This document shows, piece by piece, positions 33,553 through 45,119 of a stretch of 64,000 bases of DNA. The notes beneath the pieces were generated by a model. That model ran no database searches. It worked only from the letters and a program-made list of their open reading frames with translations, and was not told the origin of the DNA. A program made the translations under genes and the position numbers. Source of the stretch: Okapia johnstoni. Its lineage: Eukaryota; Chordata; Mammalia; Artiodactyla; Giraffidae. Position 1 is the first letter of the stretch, and every line of letters starts with the position of its first letter. The stretch covers positions 18,684,230 to 18,748,229 of the forward strand of contig CM044317.1 of NCBI GenBank assembly GCA_024291935.2, given 5' to 3'.

Positions 33553-33795
33553 CCCTAGCGAAGGCAGTTCTGAGGTTGCAAAGGGACTGCGAGCGCCCAA
33601 GAGCTCAGGTCTCCCCAACGGGGTGGAAAGCTGGGGATTGGGTGTCCGGCAGAAGCCGGGCCGGGCGTGGATTTGACCATAGGATTGATAGGTTCTGATA
33701 AACTGGAGTTTTTCTATCAGGTTGACTCTGCCAGGCTTTGCTCTTCGGAAGCATATACCTAGATTAACTCTTTTGGATTTGAAGACATATACTAT

Positions 33796-34016
33796 AAAAG
33801 TCTTCCAGTGGCGCTAGTGATAAAGAACCGGTCTGCCAATGCAGGAGACTTAAGAGATCAGGGTTCCATCCCTGGGTGGGGAAGATCCCCTGGAGGAGGA
33901 AACAGTAATCCACTCTAGTGTTCTTGTCTGGGAAATCCCATGGACAGAGGAGCCTAGCAGGCTACAGTCCATGGGGTGGCCAAGAGTGGGACACGACTGA
34001 AGCGACTTAGCACACA
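33796..34016 (+). mobile_element. Bov-tA SINE beside the ADGB promoter
   Basis: AAGTCTTCCAGTGGCGCTAG head, full body to ACACGACTGAAGCGAC. About 100 bp right of the CpG block. Confidence 0.9.
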
Positions 34017-34329
34017 CTGTGCAAATCCCCTTTCCCCAGGTCTTTTCTCCTGTGAATAAATTCTTCTACTAATAATTAAGGAGAAATTATGGGCACAGTG
34101 AATTTGTCAATGGCTCAATCAGGGTTTCAGTAATGAATACAGGGGGTGCAGGGGGATCTCTGCAGGGAAGGTAAGATCATGATCTTAGTTGCTTAAGGTT
34201 TGATAATGATGATGTCTGTGATTAAATAAGTTGGGGGTCTGGGTTGTTCACATGAAAGAATAAATCCAGGTCATGGAATGGAGTGGCCTTTGATAATTTA
34301 CTTGAGAAGACGCTGGAGCCAGAAGACCC

Positions 34330-34800
34330 AATTGAAGTAAACCAAGACCAATTAAGCCTCTGGCTTAATGATCATCCAGTCCTACTGATATTTATAGTTA
34401 TCTTGCCTTGGGCAAGTTCTTCCTTTTAAGCCTCCTACTTACTTGTACTTACTTGGGTTTCCCTCATAACTCAGGTGGTAAAGAATCTGCCCGCAATGTA
34501 GGAAACCTGGGTTCGATACCTGGGTCAGGAAGATCCCCTGGAGGAGGAAATGGCAACCCACTCTAGTAGTCTTGCCTAGAGAATCTAATACAGAGAGGAG
34601 CCTGGGAGGCTACAGTCAATCGGGTCACAAGAGTCTACGAGTCGGACATGACTTAGCGACTAAACCACCACCATATTTTCAGGCACTGATTTACTTACTT
34701 GTAAACACGAGATGCTATTACCTAACACAAGTCTCTTTTGAGGATAAATGAGATGTACTTACAATGCTTAGCGCACAATGAAAGCACAGAAAATAGGGGC
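34330..34800 (+). repeat. MIR SINE split by a Bov-tA
   Basis: Left part ATCTTGCCTTGGGCAAGTTC and right part AGGATAAATGAGATGTACTT are consecutive parts of MIR, separated by the younger SINE at 34456-34692. Confidence 0.65.
34456..34692 (+). mobile_element. Bov-tA SINE inside MIR
   Basis: GGTTTCCCTCATAACTCAGG head to CGGACATGACTTAGCGAC and an ACCACCACC tail. ACTTACTTG occurs at 34447-34455 and 34693-34701. Confidence 0.9.
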
Positions 34801-34998
34801 TCCTGCTTCAAAATGCCTTCAAATACCAGGCAGATGACATAAATGAATGAAGCTGAGAAATGCTTAGACTGGGAACACTATGAAGGGCATTAAAATAAAA
34901 CCAAATATTACTCTGGCCCAATATGATCTCAGTTTAGAGAGATTTAACCATCCACAGGCCTGAGGTTTAGAGCCCCTTATACTAGCCTAGAGATAATT

Positions 34999-35213
34999 GT
35001 GTGTGTGTGTGTATGTGTGTTTAGTTGCTCACTCATGTTCAACTCTTTGTGACCCCATGGACTATAGCCTGCCAGGCTCCTCTGTCCATGGGGATTCTCC
35101 AGGCAAGAATACTGGAATGGGTTGCCATGCCCTCCTTGGGGGATTTTCCCAGTCCATGGATTGAACCCAGGTGTCCCACATTGCAGGAGGATTCTTCACT
35201 GTCTGAGCCATCT
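34999..35213 (-). mobile_element. (TG)n plus Bov-tA SINE, antisense
   Basis: TG run at 34999-35020 directly precedes a reverse-oriented SINE (AGTTGCTCACTCATG to CTGTCTGAGCC). The same arrangement recurs at 36001. Confidence 0.9.
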
Positions 35214-35844
35214 TACCCATCTTGAAATAGACATTCCCTCTGTTCTTGGAACTGTTCATTGGCCCAGCTCTACAGGAGAGAAGCAGGTTCCTGAAAAGCA
35301 AATCTTTCAACTGCTCTGAGGAATCAATGCCTAGACTTCTTCATTCAGCATGGCTTTTGCTTTGTCAGACTGCATTAGTCTTATTGGGGTTTACATAGGT
35401 GACAATCAGACAGCAAACTTTGTATTCTATCTGCAAGGTAAATGACTTCTATCAGCTATGCTAATATTATGACTGCAGAAATGCCCTACAAACAGCTGTA
35501 TATGTGAAGAGAATGAAGATATCTTGAGCACTCTGCCTCACTTATCACAGGGCTGAGATTTCCAGAGAACTCCCCTGAATGAAAGTAAAGGATCAAGCTT
35601 CATGAAAATAGTATTTTAATACTAAATCTGATTAGAGTCATCTGTGCAAAGCCATAAGCATATACAAAAACTATTGGGTAAAAATAGCACAGTTTTAAGC
35701 AACCAACCCATGGATGGACGAGTTTCCTCTTGAGCAAGGGCCATCCCTGAAGCCATAGTTAATGGCTGCAAGATGCCAAGGCCATTACATAAGAGTCTGT
35801 CCTTCAGTTGGAAATTAGATGATTTGCAGCCAACGCATATTCTA

Positions 35845-35930
35845 CAGATGAAGAACCCCAAACCAAGAGAAGAGCAAATGTCTTGCAAAAAGGTGCTTGG
35901 CTTCTTGGTAGCAGAATTTGAACAAGAGGA
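35845..35930 (-). repeat. MIR fragment, antisense
   Basis: ACAGATGAAGAACCCCAAAC then AATGTCTTGCAAAA and AGCAGAATTTGAAC follow the reversed MIR order. Confidence 0.5.
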
Positions 35931-36000
35931 AATAAATGGAGGAGCCCTTGCTTAAGCCAAACATATCACTACTCCACCCAGAGACTGTTTTCTTATCTAT

Positions 36001-36216
36001 TGTGTGTGTGTGGATTAGTCACTCAGTCGTGTCCGACTCTTTGCCACCCCATGGACTGTAGTCCCCCAAGCTCCTCTGTCCATGGGATTCTCCAGGTAAG
36101 AATACTGTAGTAGGTAGCCATTCCCAACTCCAGGGGATCTTCCCAAGCCAGAGATTAAACTTGGGTCTCCCCCATTGCAGGCAGATTCTTTATCGTCTGA
36201 GTCACCAGGGAAGTCT
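36001..36216 (-). mobile_element. (TG)n plus Bov-tA SINE, antisense
   Basis: GTGTGTGTGTG followed by ATTAGTCACTCAGTCGTGTC down to GAGTCACCAGGGAAG. Flanks TCTTATCTATT and TCCTATCTATT look like a slightly diverged duplication. Confidence 0.9.
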
Positions 36217-36659
36217 TTTCCTATCTATTAAATTAGGATAAAAATAAAGGAGTTGATATCAGGATGGAATGAGATAATAAAAATCTGTTTTTAAAGCATA
36301 AAGTTGTGCTTTAATTCTTTGTCCAATGTTCTTTCTCTTTTATAATATTATGTATGCAGCATGCAGAAAAGGAATTCCCCTTTTTTTTCTGAAGCCAAAC
36401 TCTGGTCAGGTCATGATTTTAAGAGGCAAACATGCTCCTCTATAAATCGTAAGATGGTGTTTGTATGTGCCAGTGCAAAAAGAACAATTAGCCCTACATA
36501 TATCTTTTTCACAAACCCATATTCTGATGTGCAGATGGTAATCATGGTCAGTGTCATTTTGAAATGTTAATAATACCTGTGATTTATTGAGTTCCTGTGA
36601 CTTGCCAGGCTTATTGAGGGGAGCTAACTCCTTAGAGTATAGACAGTAGACACAGAACT

Positions 36660-36910
36660 GAATTTAAATACTGACTCTTATTAGTTGACTTGCCCTGGAT
36701 GAGTCATTTAAATTCCCTGAGTCCCATTTTCTTCATTTGCTAAAAGCAAAGAGTAATACTTCCCTGAATTGTTGTGCTTGGACCATTATCAACACTCAAG
36801 TCATGATAGGTAACACTTCCCTTACTTCACAGGTAAGGACACTGAAGTGCAGAGAGGTAAAGGGACTTTGCCTCTGACACACGGCTGGTGGCAGAGAAGG
36901 ACTGGCTTGG
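36660..36910. repeat. Two MIR fragments in opposite orientation
   Basis: 36660-36780 reads forward (GACTCTTATTAGTTGACTTG, GAGTCATTTAAATTCCCTGA); 36800-36910 reads in reverse (TTACTTCACAGGTAAGGACA, GCAGAGAGGTAAAGG). Confidence 0.6.
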
Positions 36911-37721
36911 CTCCATGGCCTTGGCCTCTGGAATCCTCTGACCAACTATACAGGCTATGGTCTTTCAGATGTGCTCCTGAAAACAGCAAATCCAGGCGAC
37001 TGCCCTGCAGCTCAGCTTAGGGGTTTCCAAGTTCTCTTGATGTTTAACAACTTTCAAGAAACAGGGCTTGTATTGCATTAGAGCTACCCTTTCTTCAGTC
37101 TGTACTTAACTTTTTGAGGAAGAGTTACAACTTCAGACAACAGTAACCCTGGCTCCGTAGGGAAGTGGTTAGAAATACTTACTTCCTTGTGCCTGCGGAA
37201 ACAGACCCAGCGGGGGTCTCTCTTTGGATTGCATGGGGAAGTGAGTTTCAGTAACCACTTCTCTACCCCACACTGGGAGCCCCAGATGACAGGAACTGAG
37301 CAGGAAGAGTGGCCGCTTTTCTGGTTCTTAGAGCCGTAGCTCTGGGCAGCTTCCCACTTTGTCCCACAGCCACAGGGCATGACACAGAGGGTGCTGGTCA
37401 GCCACCTCTTTGCAGTTAGGTCAATTATCAGCTTGCTCACCTTTAACCAAATCAATGAGGAAGCATAAATTCTACCTGTCCTGCTTGGGGTTCAGGTTAA
37501 CTGCCCTTTCAAGTTCTGTCCTTCAGTAATCTCTTTTCCTTAGAAATCAGTATCCTTCTCCTTTATTTTCCACAGAGCTTTATTTATTTTTTTTAAAAAT
37601 CCAATCATGTTGCACCTCATTTTTATCATTCCTTAAGCCCTGGCCCTTCTCATTTATAAACTGTAAAAGCACTTAGAATTTGGTGAAGCAAACTCACTTC
37701 AAACTCTGCATAACCAGAACT

Positions 37722-38110
37722 TAACATTTATTGAGCACTGACTATATGCTTGGCACTGCACAAAACTATTGTTCTGTAATAACCCACTTAATCACCATAA
37801 ATGCCCTAGGGATGTGCTAGTATTACAGTCTCTCTTTTGTAAATAGAAAACAAGCCGTGGCTAAATTAAATTTGTAAGTATCAGGCAGCATTCAGGCCCA
37901 AGCAATCCGGAGCCACATCCATGCTTTTTATAACCATATTATTCTGCTTCAGATTCCCTCAGTAGTTGCAACCCTATGAAGTGTTGCTATCAGCCCATTT
38001 TGTAGAGAAGGTACATGAGTTTTGGAAAGCTCAACACCTTGCCCAAAGTCCAAAGCACAGAGAGGGTGGAGCTGGAATGTAAATGTGAACAGTCTGGTTT
38101 CAGAGTGCAC
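37722..38110 (-). repeat. MIR fragments, antisense
   Basis: ACATTTATTGAGCACTGACT begins one copy; CATTTTGTAGAGAAGGTACA and CCTTGCCCAAAGTCC mark a second from about 37975. Confidence 0.6.
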
Positions 38111-38205
38111 GCTTTTATTTTATTTCATTTCACTTCATTTCATTTATTGTTGTAAGTAAGCAATACAAAATGTATGTATCTAATAATTTTTTTGGTGCAT
38201 GACAT

Positions 38206-39083
38206 AGTGTCGCTAACGGCTCAGTACTTCAGGCACTCTGAAGTGCCTGAAGAACTATAGACGGAGCTTCCTGACATTGTACAGGAGGCAGTAATCAAGA
38301 CCATTTCCAAGAAAAAGAAATGCAAAAAGATTGTCTGAGGAGGCCTTACAAAGAGCTGAGAAAAGAAGAGAAGCTAAAGACAAAGTAGAAAAGGAAAGAT
38401 ATACCCATTAGAATGCAGAGTTCCAAAGAATAGCAAGGAGAGATAAGAAAGCTTTCCTCAGTGATCAGCACAAAGAAATAGAGGAAAACAATAGAATGGG
38501 AATGACTAGAGATCTTTTCAAGAAAATTAGAGATACCAAGGGAATATTTCATATGAAGATGGGCTCAATAAAGGACAGAAATGGTATGGACCTAACAGAA
38601 GCAGAAGATATTAAGAAGAGGTGGCAAGAATACACAGAAGAACTATACAAAAAAGACCTTCATCACCCAGATAACCACGATGGTGTGATGACTCACTTAG
38701 AGCCAGACATCCTGGGATGTGAAGTCAAGTGGGCCTTATGAAGCATCACTACAAACAGAGCTAGTGGAGGTGATGGAATTCCAGTTGAACTATTTCAAAT
38801 CCTAAAAGATGATGCTGTGAAAGTGCTGCACTCAATATGCCAGCAAATTTGGAAAACTCAGCAGTGGCCACAGGATTGGAAAAGGTCAGTTTTCATTCCA
38901 ATCCCCAAAAAAGGCAATGCCAAAGAATGTTCAAACTACTGCACAATTGCAATCATCTCACATGCTACCAAAGTAATGCTCAAAATTCTCCAAGCGAGGC
39001 TTCAACCGTATGTGAACTGTAAACTTTCAGATGTTCAAGCTGGATTTAGAAAAAGCAGAGGAACCAGAGTCAAATTGCCAACA
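38206..39083 (+). mobile_element. BovB LINE, internal part only
   Basis: Encodes, with breaks, the N-terminal half of the reverse transcriptase (M-T-R-D-L-F-K-K-I-R, Y-T-E-E-L-Y-K-K-D-L, Q-Q-W-P-Q-D-W-K-R, A-G-F-R-K-S-R-G). A stop interrupts at W-A-L and frame is lost later. It lacks the 3' tail and runs straight into a SINE. Confidence 0.9.
38227..38252. repeat. Perfect 11-bp inverted repeat at BovB 5' edge
   Basis: CTTCAGGCACT, loop CTGA, AGTGCCTGAAG. The right arm belongs to BovB; the left arm looks like a fold-back copy. Confidence 0.9.
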
Positions 39084-39094
39084 TTCATTGGATC

Positions 39095-39262
39095 AGAGAC
39101 AGGGGTTTGATCCCTGGGTCAGGAAGATCCCCTGAAGAAGGAATGGCAACCCACTCCAGGATTCTTGCCTGGGTAATCCCATGGACAGAGGAGCCTGGTG
39201 GGCTATAGTCCCTGGGTTTGCAAAAGAGTGAGACATGACTGAGTGACTGAAAAACAACAATT
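39095..39262 (+). mobile_element. Bov-tA SINE, 5'-truncated
   Basis: Begins in the B-box-like GGTTTGATCCCTGGGTC and continues to GAGACATGACTGAGTGACTG and an A-rich tail, fused to the BovB fragment on its left. Confidence 0.88.
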
Positions 39263-39747
39263 GTAGGCACAATGTTGAACAGCAGATTTCTAGAGCTTCT
39301 TCATCTTATTTAACTGAAACTTTTTACCTGTGTAAGCTCTCAAGGTGGGTGTTATACTGTCTGCTTTAAACAGAACGAGTATAGAACATTCTGTACTACA
39401 TGTCCTTGAAAACATTGGTATAAATTGCAACTTAGATTCAGTTTTGAACCCTAACATCCAGTCTCTTTAGAGCCCACTAGTTCTGGAGGACTTGGAACTG
39501 GCAGATATGAAACCAGTTGTCCCTGCCAGAGAAAGCCTCATTATTCAGGACAAACCTTAACGTATAGTTTTGATTGTCTCTGAAAGGAAATTCTGATCAG
39601 AGATTCTTAACAAAAGTGGGATAATAAGGAAATAATATTTTCCTGAAAGTAGCTGAAAAACAATTTCCATTTCAATAAGCTGTTCAAATAAGAAACAACA
39701 GTTTTTCTTACTGTAAAAAGAATTCATTAGGATGCAAACTGACCTGC

Positions 39748-39797
39748 ATTAATATGAGGCTGCAATCACCTATTAATATGAGGCTGCAATCACCTAT
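39748..39797. repeat. 24-bp tandem duplication
   Basis: ATTAATATGAGGCTGCAATC plus ACCT, twice in perfect tandem. Confidence 0.95.
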
Positions 39798-41238
39798 GGA
39801 GGAGGTGGTTCTCAGACTGGACTGAGGCATTTCCTCCCCCACCAGAGAAAGCTCCTCACTCAGAGCATCCTGAGAGCATCCTGCATCTCAGTGGTGTGTA
39901 TAAGGAGAGGGATATATGGGACAACTCTGAAAGATCTTTCTCTCCAGAGCTCCCTCATTATTGGCAGAGACGTCTCTCACAATAGCATTGCAGTTCAACC
40001 TCTGCTACCCAATTCTTCTTGCCTTGCCCTCTGAGAGAGGTTACTGAGAACACTTACTAATAAACACCATGCACACAAGTTTCAGAGTGTGGGTCTGTTT
40101 CCTAGGAAGTCGCCTAGAATAGTCAATAGCTGATATGACCGCAGGAAGCAGACTCTAGAATGAGATATGGGAAGCCTTCTGCTTCCAAACAAGATGAAGA
40201 AACAGGGAGTGAATTTACATTCTCAGAGGCAATAGCCAATACTGAATAAAATATATGAGGACATTGATTTTGAGGCAATGAATCAGTGATCCCAGAGATA
40301 AAAAACAAACAAAGGTGAGCTTTTCAGAAATAAACCATGCTTTTATGGACAAAGGAGGCAAGAATAGACAATGGAGAAGAGAGTCTCTTTAATAAGTGAT
40401 GCTGGGAAAATTGGACAGCTACATGTAAAAGAATGAAATTAGGATGTTCTCTAATACCAAAAATAAACTCAAAATGGAATAAAGACCTACATGTAAGCCT
40501 GGAAACCATAAAATTACTAGAGGAAAACATAGGCAGAACAGTCTTTGACATAAATCATAGCAAAATTTTTTTATCCTTATTCTAAAGCAAAGGAAATAAA
40601 AGCAAAAATAAACAAACGGGACCCAATTAAGCTTAGAAGATTTTGCACAGCAAAGTAAACCACCAACAAAATGAAAAAAACAATCTACTGAATGGCATAA
40701 AATACTTATGATATGACTGGTAAGAAATGAATATCCAAAATACACAAACAGCTCATACAACTTAATATCAAAAAGCAAACAACCAAATTAAAAATGAATA
40801 GACAGTTTTCCAAAGAGGACATGCAGATGGCCAATAGGCACATGAAAAGATGCTCAACATTGCTCTTCAGGGAAACCAAATATAAACCACCATATCATTT
40901 ATACCTATCAGAATGACTTCAATGGAAAAGAACAGAAATAATAAATGTTGGCAAGGATTTGGAGAAAAGGGAGCCTTCCTGCACTGGTGGTGGGAGTATA
41001 AATTGGAACAGATGCTAAGGAAAACAGTATGGGGGTTTCTCAAAAAACTAAAATAGAACTACCATATGACCTAGCAATTTCACTCCTGGGTATATATCTG
41101 AAAAAAAAAAAGACCACTAATTCTAAGAGATGCATGCACACCAATGTTAAGAGCAGTATTATTTACAATTGCTAAGATATAGAAATGACCAAAGTCTCTA
41201 TCAGCAGATGAATGGATAAAATGTGGTGTGTGTATGTT

Positions 41239-41288
41239 TATCTATCTTCTGGCTATCTATCTGTCATCTATCTATCTATCTCTATCTG
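41239..41288. repeat. (TATC)n microsatellite
   Basis: Interrupted TATC units within the L1 3' part. Confidence 0.85.
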
Positions 41289-41701
41289 TACACACATACT
41301 GGAATACTACTTGGTCATAAAAGGGATGAAAATGTGCCATTTGCAGCAACGTGAATGGATTTGGAGGGTATTATGCTATATGAAATAATTCAGAGAAACT
41401 CAGATGCTCTATGATATCACTCATACGTGGAATCTAAAAAATACAGCAAATTAGTGAATATAACAAAAAAAAAAACAGATTCAGATATAAAGAACAAATT
41501 AGTGGTTACCAGGGGGGAGATGGAGGGAGGTCAATATAGAGGTAGAAGATTAAGAGGTACAAACTACTATGAATGAAGTAAGCTACATGGATATAATATA
41601 CAACAGGAAAAATATAGTCAATATTTTATAATAGCTACAGACATAGCATACACTTGACAAATTGTGAATCACAATACTGTACACCTGTAATTTATATAAT
41701 G

Positions 41702-41909
41702 AGACTTCTCTGGTGGTTCAGCAGTAAAGAATCAGCCTGCCAATGCAGGAGCCTCAGGTTCGACCCCTGGGTTTGGAACATCCCCTGGAGGAGGAAATAG
41801 CAACCCACTCCAGGATTCTTGCCTGGGAAATTCCATGGACAGAGGATACTGGAGGGCTACAATCCATGGGGTTACAAAAGAGTCAGATGTGACTTAGCGA
41901 CTGAACAAC
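41702..41909 (+). mobile_element. Bov-tA SINE nested in L1
   Basis: AGACTTCTCTGGTGGTTCAG to GTGACTTAGCGACTGAACAA. AATTTATATAAT on the left and AATTTATGTAAT on the right form the duplication. Confidence 0.92.
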
Positions 41910-41969
41910 ACAATTTATGTAATATTGTAAATCAACTATACTTCAGTTAAACAGACAACAAAAAGATGG

Positions 41970-43400
41970 GCTTTTTAACTATCTCAGCTCACTGTGAGGG
42001 CCTGGCACAGGGCAAGGAGCCCATGCAGAGCCTGATGGTGTCCCTGGTTTGGGGACATGGAGCTGGAATCCAGGAGTGCTAGCAGGCTGAAGCTTCTAGA
42101 TGCCAGTCTGTCGAGGAGAGAGCAGCGCAGAGAGGAGAGCCTGAAAATGGGTCCTCAGTGTCTGTCAGAGTGCCAGTCTGATCAGCCGGAGCACAGGTGG
42201 AACTGCCCTGAGGCATGCCAAGAGCCCTGTGAAAGGGTTAGAAGGGGCATGAGCCCACGTGCGGCCTGTTCCCACCAGCATGACTGCAAAGACCTTAGAA
42301 TTCACTGGAGATGGAATATGGAGTTTTGTTCCCTCAACAGTGGTGAAAATTTCACCCTAAATGAAACTCCTCGCTGTTCCCATCTAACAAAACTTAAAAG
42401 CAAGACCTAAAATGATCAAACTATTTCCAAGGAGGTTAACAGCTTCCCTGAACAAATTTAAGACTATAGGAGTGCAAAAATAACCAGGACCCAACAGGTA
42501 AAATTCAAAAAGATTGGTATCCAATAAAATTCACTGAGCGTAAAAAAAGAAGCAGGAAAATAACTTCCCATTAAAAGGAAAAAAAAAAATCAACCAATTG
42601 AAAATGACTCAGAAAAAAACATGGATGATAGGATTAGCAGACAGGACATTGAAGTAGCTGTTATCATGGTGTACACATGGTCAAGAAGCTAAAGAAAGAT
42701 TAACTAAGTTAAATTCTCCTTAAGAACACCTAAAACTGCACATTCAATGTCTATGTTGAAAAACTACACTGACTGGGATGAATGGCAGATTAGAGATCGC
42801 AGAAGAACAGATTAGTTCATTCGAAGACACAGCAACAGCAACAATCCAACATCAAACAGAGGGAAAAAAGAACAGGATCTCAGGGAGCTGTGGAACAACT
42901 TTACATAGACTAACACACATGCAGCCAAGTCACTTCAGTCATGTCCGACGTTGTGACCCTGTGGACTAGCCCTCCAGGCTCCTCTGTCCATGGGATTCTC
43001 CAGGCACGAATCCTGGAGTGGGTTGGCATGTCCTCCTCCAGGGGATCTTCCTGACCCAAGGGTCAAATCAGCGTCTCTTATGTATCCTGAATTGGCAGGC
43101 AGATTCTTTACCACCAGTGCTACCTGTGAAGCCCCACATGAGACTGGATTCCCTGAATAAATGAGCAAGGAAGGCAGGCGTGGGGGTTGGGAGAAGAAGA
43201 TCCAGAAAACATTAGAGGGGAAAATAATGATGAGAACTTTTCCAAATTCTGCCAAAGCTGTAAATCTCAGAAAGTCAATAAACTCTGCTGCAAACAAACA
43301 AACCAAAAAATCATGGAGAAAACTACACCCAGGGACATCATAACGAAGTTAATTAAAATCACTGTTAAAAGGAAGACCTTGAAATGGAACTTCATGGCTG
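41970..43400 (+). mobile_element. Old L1 5' UTR/ORF1 region, split by a SINE
   Basis: Text typical of mammalian L1M ORF1 surroundings: AGACAGGACATTGAAGTAGC, GGCAGATTAGAGATCGCAGA, CAGGGAGCTGTGGAACAACT, then past the SINE GAAAACTACACCCAGGGACA. Frames are short and broken. Confidence 0.65.
42918..43135 (-). mobile_element. Bov-tA SINE, antisense, nested in L1
   Basis: GCAGCCAAGTCACTTCAGTC to GCTACCTGTGAAGCCC. Short flanking CACAT on both sides. Confidence 0.9.
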
Positions 43401-43888
43401 AGCAACAGGTACTGTGGAGCCTGCCACTGGTGAGAGCTGGAGCACAGGCAGCTCCTATGTGGGACTGCAATGCAATTGCTCAACATTGACTTGTGGTAAA
43501 CTAAGGCAGGATAATAGCAGAAGAGAATGCACCAACAGATATGTCTCAGGCCTATGGGAGGTCCAGGGAAATACTACTTAGAAAGACTAAGAAACTGGCT
43601 ACTTTTGCCATCTTAAAAATATTACATATAGTTACAATAATTGTTTTAAGAACTTATTAAATTTGTCATCTGTGTCATATGAATGTCATATTATCTAGGA
43701 CAATTCCAGTTGACTTAATTTTGTTTTTCCTCCTAATGGGATGTATTTTTTATTTGTTGTGTTTTTATTATCATATTGTGAATTCTACTTTGTTTGGTGC
43801 TGTCAATGTACTCTCTGAAAAATAATGATTTGAAACTACTTGTGTTTATTTGGAGGTTTAGTTTACCTGAACATTTCATTTTATGCAT

Positions 43889-44013
43889 TGGGTAATGGCA
43901 ACCCACTCCAATATTCTTGCCTGAGAAATCCCATGGACAGAGAAGCCTTGTAGGGTGCAGTCCATGGTGTCACAACGAGTCAGACACAACTTAGGGACTT
44001 AATAACAATAACA
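43889..44013 (+). mobile_element. Bov-tA SINE, 5'-truncated
   Basis: GGGTAATGGCAACCCACTCC to CAACTTAGGGACTTAATAAC. Confidence 0.85.
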
Positions 44014-44432
44014 AATTTCTAAATATATGAAGAAAATTTGGTTCCTGCCCCTGAAAAACTAATAATCTTGTGGGATGAACAATAACTGGAGTGATATTTA
44101 TAAGACAATGCAATGAATTCTATACAAAAGGTGTGAATCAAGCATGGAAGCAACCCTGAGTAAGGATATCCAAGAGGATGTCCTTAGGAAATTCTTTTGG
44201 AAACAAGTGTCTAGCTGAGGTCAGGGCCATGTGGACTCAGGCAAAGGACAGATACCTGGTGATAGGGGTGGAGTGACAATTGAGATCTGGATCATGGAGT
44301 AGCCCTGGGTGACATACTGCAGTAAGAAGTTCTGGATATTGAGAGATGACATTTTGAGGTGCCTAAGAGTGAAAGATTAGCATAAACATCTCCATTTTCT
44401 CACTTTTGTGAGGGAATGCCACCATAGTAATA

Positions 44433-44454
44433 TAGTAAATATTAATATTTACTA
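44433..44454. repeat. Perfect 22-bp palindrome in AT-rich block
   Basis: TAGTAAATATT followed by its exact reverse complement. The block 44427-44530 has further near-copies of AATATTTACTA. Confidence 0.9.
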
Positions 44455-44534
44455 CAAATATTATAGTATATAAATATTACTATAATATTTACTAATATTA
44501 ATATTAAATATAATATACAGTAAATATTCTATAC

Positions 44535-45068
44535 AGATGACTGGATTAAAAAGATGTGGTATATATATGTATATATATACATACAACACAGCTCTTACAC
44601 GCATACATACACACGAAGGAATATTACTCAGTCATGAAAAAAGAAATCCTGCCATTTGCAGTAATGGGGACTTTATTTCACTTATACTAAATGAAATAAG
44701 TCAGACAGAGAAACAAATACTGCATGATATAACTTATATGTGAAATCTAAAAAATAATGTGAATGAATGTATATGCAAAACAGAAACAGACTCACAGATA
44801 CAGAAAACAAGCTTGTTGTTACCAAGGAGAAGAGGGAATGGGGAATGGACAAATTAGGGGTATGAGATTAACAAATACTATGTGTGAAATGGATAAGCAG
44901 CAAGGCTGTATTATATGTATATATTGTGTATAGCAAGAGGATTATAGCTATTATCTTACAATAATTTATAATGGAGTATAATCTTCAAGGATAGTCAATC
45001 ACTATGCTGTACATCTGAAACTAATGTAATATTGTAAATCAACTATACTTTAATAAAAATAAAATATA
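44535..45068 (+). mobile_element. L1 3' end
   Basis: GGAATATTACTCAGTCATGA, ATGAAATAAGTCAGACAGAG, TTGTAAATCAACTATACTTT and an AATAAAAATAAA tail. Confidence 0.85.
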
Positions 45069-45119
45069 ATATTCTGTATAAACAGTATTATGTGAGTTTA
45101 TGGACATGTAGACTTGCAT

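Larger units (their letters stand above)
32950..33700 (-). promoter_or_regulatory. ADGB: CpG-rich promoter region of ADGB
   Basis: Seen: a sharp rise in G+C and CpG around exon 1 against the AT-rich surroundings. It contains an X-box at 33482-33494 and a GGGGCGG GC-box at 33546-33552; no TATA box was seen in the 100 bp upstream of the start codon. Known: CpG-island promoters often start at several positions and can fire in both directions. Inference: this is the ADGB promoter, and a divergent rightward noncoding transcript is possible. Boundaries are approximate. Confidence 0.8.
40318..41965 (+). mobile_element. L1 ORF2 end and 3' UTR, split by a SINE
   Basis: ORF2 text (GCTGGGAAAATTGGACAGCT, GAGGACATGCAGATGGCCAA, GAACTACCATATGACC) leads into the 3' UTR. 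The last piece, 41910-41965, lies right of the SINE. No intact frame. Confidence 0.85.

Noticed and set aside
42057..42410. 117-codon open frame
   Set aside because: Falls inside an old L1 5'/ORF1 region and matches no L1 protein in frame; open by chance.
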